From: Sutterella sp.
GTDB lineage: Bacteria > Pseudomonadota > Gammaproteobacteria > Burkholderiales > Burkholderiaceae_F
Assembly: GCA_019410445.1 (NCBI GenBank)
Contig: DXSO01000128.1
Coordinates: 1 to 5,272, forward strand
Direction of reading: 5' to 3'
Length of the DNA stretch: 5,272 nt
Positions within the stretch are counted from its first letter, which is position 1. Each line of letters opens with the position of its first letter. Positions 1 through 5,272 of this stretch are shown in pieces. Position numbers and translations under genes: made by a program. The notes beneath the pieces are model-generated. The model saw only the letters and a list, made by a program, of their open reading frames with translations, was not told the DNA's origin and did not search any database.

Positions 1-1040
1 ATGCCGGCCGTCCCTCGAGACTTTACTTCGCTGAAAAAATGACGAATGATCTCGGCGGCGCAAAGATTTACCTCAAACGCGAGGATCTCAATCACACCGG
101 AGCTCACAAGATCAACAACGTGCTCGGGCAGGCGTTGCTTGCCAAAAAGATGGGAAAAACCCGTCTGATTGCAGAAACCGGCGCAGGACAACACGGTGTC
201 GCCTCAGCTACCGCCGCCGCCCTTATGGGACTTGAGTGCGTTGTTTTTATGGGAGAGGAAGATACCATTCGGCAAGCCCTCAACGTATATCGCATGCGTC
301 TGCTCGGTGCTGAAGTCGTCCCCGTAAAAACCGGCACAGGCACCCTCAAGGATGCTGTTTCCGAAGCACTCCGCGAATGGACTTCCCGCATTGACGATAC
401 GCACTATTGTCTTGGATCCGTTATGGGGCCGCACCCATTTCCAATGATCGTGCGCGACTTTCAGTCTGTCATTTCTAAAGAAATCAAGCAGCAAATGCTT
501 GCCAAGGAAGGAAAACTTCCCGATGTCGTCATTGCCTGTGTCGGCGGCGGATCCAATGCAATCGGCAGCTTTCACCACTTCATTGACGATGCATCGGTTC
601 GATTAATCGGTTGTGAAGCGGCAGGCCGAGGTGTCGATACAGCCGAAACCGCAGCAACGATCGCCACGGGAAGAATCGGCATTTTTCACGGCATGAAGTC
701 TTATTTCTGTCAAAACCAGGACGGACAGATCGCCCCCGTCTACTCCATTTCCGCCGGACTCGATTATCCCGGCATCGGTCCTGAACATGCCTACCTGCAC
801 GATATCGGACGAGCCGAGTACGTCCCTGTAACCGATGACGAGGCAGTCAACGCTTTTGAATATCTGGCACGAACCGAAGGCATTATTCCGGCAATTGAAT
901 CAGCACATGCCGTCGCCCATGCGATGAAAATCGCTCCAGCAATGGGAAGCGACAAAACCATTGTGATCACACTTTCCGGCAGAGGCGACAAAGACTGTGC
1001 CGCCATTGCGCGCTACAGAGGCGAGGATATCCATGAGTAA
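1..1040 (+). CDS. trpB: Tryptophan synthase beta subunit, 5'-truncated by the window edge
   Basis: PLP enzyme that condenses indole with L-serine to give L-tryptophan, acting in the cytoplasm as the beta part of the alpha2-beta2 complex. The first whole codon is at 3 and reads AGRPSRLYFAEK, which is internal TrpB sequence (E. coli YAGRP, near residue 52), so about 50 N-terminal residues lie outside the window; the ATG at 39 is internal and not the start. Seen: the PLP lysine in HTGAHKINN (codon 108-110, E. coli K87), the catalytic glutamate in AETGAGQHG (174-176, E109), the phosphate loop GGGSNA (543-560), Asp of GLDYPG (762-764, D305), Glu of PAIES (897-899, E350) and the pyridine-N serine in TLSGRGDKD (975-977, S377). 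All key residues are intact. The C-terminus is complete, with a TAA stop inside the trpA start region. Classic TrpB1 type; product is very secure. Confidence 0.97.
   Translation, partial: AGRPSRLYFAEKMTNDLGGAKIYLKREDLNHTGAHKINNVLGQALLAKKMGKTRLIAETGAGQHGVASATAAALMGLECVVFMGEEDTIRQALNVYRMRLLGAEVVPVKTGTGTLKDAVSEALREWTSRIDDTHYCLGSVMGPHPFPMIVRDFQSVISKEIKQQMLAKEGKLPDVVIACVGGGSNAIGSFHHFIDDASVRLIGCEAAGRGVDTAETAATIATGRIGIFHGMKSYFCQNQDGQIAPVYSISAGLDYPGIGPEHAYLHDIGRAEYVPVTDDEAVNAFEYLARTEGIIPAIESAHAVAHAMKIAPAMGSDKTIVITLSGRGDKDCAAIARYRGEDIHE
1023..1027 (+). promoter_or_regulatory. Ribosome binding site of trpA, inside the trpB 3' end
   Basis: GAGGA lies 5 bases before the ATG at 1033. It supports that ATG rather than the upstream in-frame ATG at 997, which would add 12 residues (MPPLRATEARIS) that are not part of the TrpA fold and lie within the trpB C-terminal coding region. 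Confidence 0.75.
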
Positions 1041-1803
1041 CATCAAACACGCTTTTGACCACGGCAAAGCTTTCATCGCCTTCATCACTTGCGGTGATCC
1101 CGATCTCGAAACGACTGCCAAGGCGGTACGCGCCGCCGCAGCCAATGGAGCCGACCTCATTGAACTCGGTATCCCTTTTTCCGACCCGACGGCTGAAGGT
1201 CCGGTGATTCAAGCTGCTAATCTTCGGGCGCTCAACGCCGGAGCGACAACGGATCGAATTTTTGATCTGGTCAGATCGCTGCGCCAGGATGTCTCGGTAC
1301 CGTTTGTCTTCATGACCTACGCCAATGTTGTTTTCTCCTACGGAGCAAAGCGCTTTATCTCCACCTGCAAGGATATCGGTATCGATGGTTTGATCCTGCC
1401 CGATCTGCCCTTTGAAGAAAAAGACGAATTCCTGCCGTTATGCAATCAATACGGTGTTGATCTCATTTCGATGATCGCTCCGACATCAACCAATCGCATC
1501 GCAATGATCGCCCGTGAGGCTCAAGGCTTCATTTATGTCGTCTCCAGCCTCGGTGTAACCGGAGTGAGGACTGAAATCACAACCGATCTCGATTCCATGA
1601 TCAAAACCATCCGTCACAACTCCTCGCTTCCCTGCGCGATCGGTTTCGGTATTTCCACTCCGCAGCAAGCTAAAAAAATGGCAGATCTATCCGACGGTGC
1701 CATTGTTGGTTCCGCCATCATCAAGCTGCTTGAGCAATACGGCAAAGAAGCTCCCGAGCATATCGGTGCATACGTAAAACAAATGAAATCCGCTTTGCTC
1801 TGA
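1033..1803 (+). CDS. trpA: Tryptophan synthase alpha subunit
   Basis: Cleaves indole-3-glycerol phosphate to indole and glyceraldehyde-3-phosphate; the indole is channelled to TrpB. 256 residues, slightly shorter than E. coli TrpA (268), a TIM barrel. Start 1033 is chosen because MSNIKHAF fits the family N-terminus and GAGGA sits at proper spacing; the ATG overlaps the trpB stop (ATGAGTAA), typical of translational coupling and 1:1 expression. Seen: catalytic Glu44 in ELGIPFSDP (E. coli E49); MTYANVVFSYG (94-104); the conserved Tyr and Thr of the flexible loop in YVVSSLGVTG (168-177); phosphate-binding GFGIS (204-208) and GAIVGSAII (222-230). The position of the second catalytic residue, Asp60 in E. 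coli, is Glu55 here (SDPTAEGP). I recall this Glu form from other anaerobes, so I read the enzyme as active. Last gene of the operon, followed by a terminator. Confidence 0.97.
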   Translation: MSNIKHAFDHGKAFIAFITCGDPDLETTAKAVRAAAANGADLIELGIPFSDPTAEGPVIQAANLRALNAGATTDRIFDLVRSLRQDVSVPFVFMTYANVVFSYGAKRFISTCKDIGIDGLILPDLPFEEKDEFLPLCNQYGVDLISMIAPTSTNRIAMIAREAQGFIYVVSSLGVTGVRTEITTDLDSMIKTIRHNSSLPCAIGFGISTPQQAKKMADLSDGAIVGSAIIKLLEQYGKEAPEHIGAYVKQMKSALL

Positions 1804-1829
1804 GCCATCGACTTTTTAGTTGGCAAACA

Positions 1830-1866
1830 AGGGGGCGTACCTTAAGGGTGCGTTCCCTCTTTTTTT
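1830..1866 (+). terminator. Rho-independent terminator of the trp operon
   Basis: Left arm AGGGGGCGTACC (1830-1841), 5-base loop TTAAG, right arm GGTGCGTTCCCT (1847-1858), then CTTTTTTT to 1866. All 12 positions pair as RNA if three G-U wobbles are allowed. It starts 27 bases after the trpA stop. On the reverse strand the wobbles become A-C mismatches and no good U-run follows, so it should work mainly for the forward transcript. Confidence 0.88.
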
Positions 1867-1901
1867 ACTCTGGACTGAACAATGTTGTCCGTTACATCCA
1901 A

Positions 1902-1935
1902 CACAAATCCACTTTTACACATTTGTGGGTTTGTG
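1902..1935. repeat. Stem-loop element 1 of a related pair
   Basis: Arms CACAAATCCAC (1902-1912) and GTGGGTTTGTG (1925-1935) pair over 11 positions with one T-G wobble, around a 12-base loop. An alternative pairing is perfect over 7 bp: CACAAAT (1902-1908) with ATTTGTG (1921-1927), also with a 12-base loop (1909-1920). The two folds exclude each other. Its core (1904-1924) matches 18 of 21 bases with 1984-2004 in element 2. It lies past the trp terminator and has no U-run on either side, so it does not look like a standard terminator. Function unknown. Confidence 0.6.
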
Positions 1936-1972
1936 CGTTCTTGCAACCAAGTATCTGTTGAACTGTGATAGC

Positions 1973-2016
1973 GATTAAATCAGCAAATACACAATTACAC
2001 ATTTACTGATTTAATC
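1973..2016. repeat. Stem-loop element 2: perfect 11-bp inverted repeat
   Basis: Arms GATTAAATCAG (1973-1983) and CTGATTTAATC (2006-2016) are exact inverted copies. After one C/A mismatch the stem continues with AAAT (1985-1988) and ATTT (2001-2004), leaving a 12-base loop ACACAATTACAC (1989-2000). The loop and inner stem correspond to element 1 exactly 80 bases earlier, while the outer arms differ in sequence. It starts 35 bases past the adenine deaminase stop on the reverse strand, so it could protect or mark that transcript's 3' end, but no U-run follows in that direction. It might also be a protein-binding dyad or a small extragenic repeat. Confidence 0.7.
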
Positions 2017-2051
2017 ATCTTCTCATTTTCACATAAGCACCGATCCCTTCT

Positions 2052-3830
2052 TCAAGTCTGCGGATCGATTGTTGTCAAGGCAAATGCATCCACATCAAAA
2101 AGTCCCCTATCGGTCACCCGAAGATGCGGAATAACCGCCAACGGCAGAAAGCTCAGCGCCATCACAGGGTGCAGTGCTTCAGGTATGTGAAAAAGCGTAT
2201 GAGCCTTTTCAATAAAACGTGTCTTGGCCAACGCCGTACTCTGCGCATCGGCATTGGTCATCAAACCGGCAACTTCAAGCTGAAGTTCTGCCGCCGGCTT
2301 GCCGTTTCGAACAAGCACAAGACCACCCTGCATTCGTTTAAGCTGCTCGACGGCTGCAATCATGTCTTCGTCATTGTCCCCGGCAACCACAATATTGTGT
2401 GAATCATGCGCAACGGTGCTTGCGATGGCTCCGTCAAAAACCTTCCCATTTTTGACGAGTCCTTTCACAAAACCAAGACCAATTCGCCCGCTGGCGTGAT
2501 GACGCTCAATGACAGCCAGCTTCATCAAACCGGGATTGTCCCTGCACTCAACGTTTTGATCCTCCGTCGTACGCACCTCTTGTATCAGACTCTCCGTAAT
2601 GAGATTGCCGGGCACAAGACCAATCACACGCACCTTTCCTGATTTTGATTTGACTTTGAGATCCTTTTCAGTAACGACTTGGTTGCGCACGCAGCTTCGA
2701 ACAGATTCACTGACCTTAATTTCAGGTTCGGGAGTCGTCATGCTTCCGTTGCGTGCAATCAGTCGTCCTGAAGCAAAGCAAGCCGACACCTGCATCTTTT
2801 TAAGATCGGACAGCACGGCGATATCAGCGTCAAAACCCGGAGCCAAAATGCCTTTGCCGCGCAATCCATAGTGCTGCGCCGTATTGATCGTTGCCATCCG
2901 AATTGCTTCGATGGGGTCAATACCGCATTGCACAGCACGCGCAGCGACATGGTTGACATGGCCTCTGCCAAAGACATCATCCGGTGAAGCATCATCGGTA
3001 CACAAACACACAAACCGACTGTTTGCCGGCGTAATGCCTTTTGCAAGTTCTTCAACATTCTGAGCTGCAGACCCCTCGCGCATAAACACCGCAACTCCGC
3101 GCTCAAGACGATCTTTAAACTCCTGCAGAGTACTTGCCTCATGGTCGCTTGATATACCGCTGGCAGCACATGCCGACAACACACTGCCAACCACAAGCGG
3201 GCTGTGCCCATCCACTCGTTTTCCGACTGTAAGCGTCACGGCGATCTTGTTCAAAAGATCCGAATCCTTGGCGAGTACTCCTGGAACATTCATCATCTCG
3301 GCAAGTCCCAGCACCCGCTTCTCGCACAACAGATCTTGCAGCGCTTCAGCCTTAAGTTCTGCCCCTGCCGTTTCAAATGAGGTGGACGGTACACAGCTCG
3401 AGAGCATGAAAAAGATCTCGATTTCCGCCTTCTTTGCTTGCTCGAACATAAACGCAAGCCCTTCGAGTCCAAGCACATTGGCAATCTCATGCGGATCAGC
3501 CACAACTGCCGTAGTGCCAAACGGCGCGACAAGACGAGCAAAGCGCACCGGAGTAAGCATTGAAGATTCAATGTGCACATGCGCGTCAATTAACCCCGGC
3601 ACGGCTAATCCGCCATTGAGATCGAGTACTTGCGAAGCTTTGGCCGCACACTCCCGCCCCGCATCAATGATGATGCCATTGTCAACAAAAATCTCCGCAT
3701 TCTCAATGATCTTGCCGTTCATAACGTCAAGCATGCGGAGATTGGTCAGCTTAAGTTCACAATCGCATCTGCCCAATGCACAATCAATACGGCGGGCAAG
3801 CATATCGGATGTTGTCTGGCGATCGTTCAT
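2052..3830 (-). CDS. adeC: Adenine deaminase
   Basis: Cytoplasmic metal-dependent amidohydrolase converting adenine to hypoxanthine and ammonia, for purine salvage. With the start at 3830 it has 592 residues, close to E. coli Ade (588) and B. subtilis AdeC (577). That ATG has AGAGGA 7 bases upstream; the in-frame ATG at 3857 adds only MYRKKEDSP and lacks a ribosome site. Seen: N-terminal beta-sandwich (about 24-80), then the barrel with metal motif DAHVHIESSM (82-91; H84, H86), DPHEIANVLG (112-121), bridging-type Glu178 in GLAEMM, H209 in DGHSP, H230 in SSDHEA, and Asp279 in LCTDDASPDD. The sandwich returns at GKGILAPGFDADI (325-337), and the family-specific C-terminal domain (from about 400) carries VAHDSHN (473-479). 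No active-site residue appears lost. It lies downstream of umuC on the same strand, 133 bases apart, with its own putative promoter. Convergent with trpA. Confidence 0.96.
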   Translation of the reverse strand: MNDRQTTSDMLARRIDCALGRCDCELKLTNLRMLDVMNGKIIENAEIFVDNGIIIDAGRECAAKASQVLDLNGGLAVPGLIDAHVHIESSMLTPVRFARLVAPFGTTAVVADPHEIANVLGLEGLAFMFEQAKKAEIEIFFMLSSCVPSTSFETAGAELKAEALQDLLCEKRVLGLAEMMNVPGVLAKDSDLLNKIAVTLTVGKRVDGHSPLVVGSVLSACAASGISSDHEASTLQEFKDRLERGVAVFMREGSAAQNVEELAKGITPANSRFVCLCTDDASPDDVFGRGHVNHVAARAVQCGIDPIEAIRMATINTAQHYGLRGKGILAPGFDADIAVLSDLKKMQVSACFASGRLIARNGSMTTPEPEIKVSESVRSCVRNQVVTEKDLKVKSKSGKVRVIGLVPGNLITESLIQEVRTTEDQNVECRDNPGLMKLAVIERHHASGRIGLGFVKGLVKNGKVFDGAIASTVAHDSHNIVVAGDNDEDMIAAVEQLKRMQGGLVLVRNGKPAAELQLEVAGLMTNADAQSTALAKTRFIEKAHTLFHIPEALHPVMALSFLPLAVIPHLRVTDRGLFDVDAFALTTIDPQT

Positions 3831-3837
3831 CGGACTG

Positions 3838-3843
3838 TCCTCT
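3838..3843 (-). promoter_or_regulatory. Ribosome binding site of adeC
   Basis: On the reverse strand AGAGGA, preceded by a run of seven A's, sits 7 bases before the ATG at 3830. This decides the start in favour of 3830 over 3857. Confidence 0.8.
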
Positions 3844-3869
3844 TTTTTTCGGTACATGCACTCGGCAAA

Positions 3870-3892
3870 TCAACGGAATTTGAATCCGTCAA
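3870..3892 (-). promoter_or_regulatory. Possible leader hairpin in the adeC 5' untranslated region
   Basis: Read on the reverse strand, TTGACGGA (3892-3885) pairs with TCCGTTGA (3877-3870) over 8 positions, two of them G-U wobbles, around a 7-base loop TTCAAAT. The ACGGA/TCCGT core is exact. It lies between the predicted transcript start (near 3901) and the ribosome site. No U-run follows, so it is not an attenuator, and I do not see the conserved core of a purine riboswitch. It may be a chance fold. Confidence 0.3.
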
Positions 3893-3907
3893 GACAATTC
3901 TTGATTT

Positions 3908-3935
3908 ATTGTAAATTGTTCAATCATTTCATCAA
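3908..3935 (-). promoter_or_regulatory. Putative sigma-70 promoter for adeC
   Basis: Reverse strand: -35 box TTGATG (3935-3930), 16-base spacer, -10 box TACAAT (3913-3908; five of six match TATAAT). Transcription would begin near 3901, giving a leader of about 70 bases before the ATG at 3830. The -35 is only four of six and the spacer is one short of the optimum, so moderate strength is expected. The -35 falls inside the palindrome at 3925-3945. Confidence 0.5.
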
Positions 3936-3945
3936 TGATGAAATG
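3925..3945. promoter_or_regulatory. Perfect palindrome, likely operator for adeC
   Basis: CATTTCATCA (3925-3934) and TGATGAAATG (3936-3945) are exact inverted copies around one central base. A two-fold site of this size fits a dimeric repressor, and it covers the -35 of the putative adeC promoter. It starts 19 bases past the umuC stop in the reverse direction; as RNA it could form an 8-9 bp hairpin, but no U-run follows, so a terminator role for umuC is the weaker reading. The binding protein cannot be named from the sequence. Confidence 0.5.
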
Positions 3946-3963
3946 TTGCCTTCCTCTTTTTCG

Positions 3964-5262
3964 TCATCCCACCTTCAAAATCTCATTCCAACGAGTTGTA
4001 TAGCGAGGAGAAAGGAAATCTCGCCGCATGTGCCAATCTTGTGAAACCTTGGCCGATGCCATTCCGAGAGTTCCTTTTCCGAATTTTCGAGTGAGAACAT
4101 CAAGCACATTCTGGACACGCTCTCGTCGCTTCAGCAGCAAAATTTCATCACTGTCAAACAACGTTTCCGGTATGAGCGCATCACTTGCCGGTATTAGATC
4201 CGTGAGTACCACGCCGGCTTTTTTGTAAGCAATGCCCAATCGGTAATATCGCTCTGTCATTGACACCGCCTTGCCGGTTAAAGTCAAAATATCCGCACAA
4301 GCATGAGGCAAACGTTCGAATTCAAACACCGCATGCTGCGGTGAACTCTTTCGAAACGGATCCGAATGAAAAAACACACCGACCGTACCGGCAGCCGAAT
4401 TCTGCAGCCGGAGTGTTCTCACGGCATCAGCCATATGAACGGTTACCGAAGCACGCAGAGAATCCAAATTTCTACAGGTTTGAGCAAAGCTGCGCGTCCT
4501 GATGATTTGCTGACGTTCCGGTGCACTTTCTTCAAGAGGAATACAGGAAACACCATTGATTTCCCGATGTGTTCTTTCCAGCACCACGCCAAAACGACGT
4601 CTAACGAACGAACTGTCCAATCGAGCAAAATGCAGCACAGTCCGAACTCCCATGGATTCAAGCTTTTCCCGCGTTCGGCCTCCAATTCCCCAAATCTCTC
4701 GAATGGGCGTAATCGCCATTGCTCTGATTCGTCGGCTTTCCGTAAGTTCCAGCCAATTGACGACTCCGTTAAATCCGGAATAGGTCTTGGCAAAGTAATC
4801 GCACAATTTGGCAAGCGTCTTAGTCGGAGCAATTCCTGCACAGGTTGGTATTCCGACCCACTGTCGCACACGACGGCGAATTTCCTGCACCAAAAGGCTC
4901 AGTTCGACAGGATCTTCTTTCAGAACCCCCGTCAGGTCTCCAAAGATTTCATCAATTGAGTAGGACTCCATTTTGGGAATCATCGCGGCAATGGTGCGCT
5001 GCATTCGTCCGGAAATCGAGTTGTACAGCTCATAGTTCGAAGAAAACACCGCCACATCATGCTCAGCCACGATGGCCTGGATCTTAAACAACGGCATGCC
5101 TCGCTTAAGTCCTGCTTTTTTGGCTTCTTCAGTCAGCGACACAATGCAGCCATCGTTATTGGAGAGCACAACTACAGGACGATTGCGCAAATTGGGTCGA
5201 AAAAGCCGCTCGCAGTTGCAATAAAACGAATTGCCGTCAATGTGCAGAAAAATCGGCTGCAT
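3964..5262 (-). CDS. umuC: UmuC-type Y-family DNA polymerase (translesion synthesis)
   Basis: Error-prone polymerase that copies past DNA lesions; the UmuC group works with processed UmuD as Pol V. 432 residues against 422 in E. coli UmuC, aligning along the whole length. Seen: HIDGNSFY (7-14) with metal ligand D9 and steric-gate-type Y14; FRPNLRNRPVVVLSNNDGC (21-39); SSNYELY (74-80); YSIDEIFGDLTG (101-112) with catalytic D104 and E105; GIAPTKTLAKL (143-153); helix-hairpin-helix IWGIGGRTREKLESMG (190-205); little-finger domain from about 250; KAGVVLTD (348-355); and the UmuC C-terminal signature SPRYTTRW (418-425). The usual clamp-binding box (QLNLF in E. coli) is weak here, perhaps IPETLF (364-369). 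The start at 5262 has no visible ribosome site (only 10 upstream bases are present), and the frame stays open to the window edge, so a slightly earlier start is possible. A umuD gene, if present, would lie beyond the right edge. Regulation by LexA cannot be judged. Confidence 0.92.
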   Translation of the reverse strand: MQPIFLHIDGNSFYCNCERLFRPNLRNRPVVVLSNNDGCIVSLTEEAKKAGLKRGMPLFKIQAIVAEHDVAVFSSNYELYNSISGRMQRTIAAMIPKMESYSIDEIFGDLTGVLKEDPVELSLLVQEIRRRVRQWVGIPTCAGIAPTKTLAKLCDYFAKTYSGFNGVVNWLELTESRRIRAMAITPIREIWGIGGRTREKLESMGVRTVLHFARLDSSFVRRRFGVVLERTHREINGVSCIPLEESAPERQQIIRTRSFAQTCRNLDSLRASVTVHMADAVRTLRLQNSAAGTVGVFFHSDPFRKSSPQHAVFEFERLPHACADILTLTGKAVSMTERYYRLGIAYKKAGVVLTDLIPASDALIPETLFDSDEILLLKRRERVQNVLDVLTRKFGKGTLGMASAKVSQDWHMRRDFLSPRYTTRWNEILKVG

Positions 5263-5272
5263 TGTGTTTACT

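Noticed and set aside
1..14. ATG at the first base as a gene start
   Set aside because: It is out of frame with trpB and its frame hits TGA at 40-42; the trpB frame starts at base 3 with internal TrpB residues.
1872..1890. Imperfect dyad GGAC..AACA.TGTT.GTCC after the trp terminator
   Set aside because: Arms are only 4+4 bases with a 2-base bulge; easily expected by chance.
1882..1968. Small forward open frame of 28 codons in the convergent gap
   Set aside because: No ribosome site, lies after a strong terminator with no promoter seen, and runs through the stem-loop element, whose pairing explains the sequence better.
3863..3892. Second promoter for adeC using TTGACG (3892-3887) as -35
   Set aside because: No acceptable -10 at 16 to 18 bases downstream; the sequences there are TTTGCC-like.
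3831..3907. Purine riboswitch in the adeC leader
   Set aside because: The leader is about 70 bases and has one short hairpin, without the three-way junction or conserved junction bases of that class.
3247..4044. Forward open frame of 265 codons opposite adeC and the end of umuC
   Set aside because: It is antisense to two secure genes, shows a low-complexity Ser/Arg-rich product with no domain, and crosses the adeC promoter region.
4366..4959. Forward open frame of 197 codons opposite umuC
   Set aside because: Antisense shadow of a fully conserved UmuC frame; no ribosome site or recognisable motif.

Overview
The window carries four protein genes in two convergent blocks. The forward block (1-1803) is the end of a tryptophan operon: trpB, cut off at the left edge, followed by trpA, which overlaps it by 8 bases, and then a strong intrinsic terminator (1830-1866). 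The reverse block (5262 down to 2052) holds a UmuC-type Y-family DNA polymerase and, after a 133-base gap with its own promoter-like signals, an adenine deaminase. The two blocks meet in a 248-base intergenic stretch (1804-2051).

The organism is a bacterium with roughly balanced base composition. TrpB and TrpA read like the versions common in anaerobic gut bacteria, with some Firmicutes-like wording (HTGAHKINN in TrpB, SDPTAEGPVIQ in TrpA). The polymerase matches proteobacterial UmuC closely along its length. One window cannot fix the phylum, so this is only a leaning.

TrpA and TrpB together make tryptophan from indole-glycerol phosphate and serine. The earlier trp genes should lie left of the window. 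Adenine deaminase turns adenine into hypoxanthine for purine salvage, and UmuC would carry out translesion synthesis. Nothing in the sequence links the two blocks functionally; they look like ordinary neighbours.

The noncoding DNA is the less ordinary part. The convergent gap holds two related stem-loops exactly 80 bases apart that share the same 12-base loop design. The gap upstream of the adenine deaminase holds a perfect 10+1+10 palindrome over the -35 box of a plausible sigma-70 promoter, so that gene may be controlled separately from umuC. I found no CRISPR array, tRNA, rRNA, insertion sequence or clearly new gene system here.
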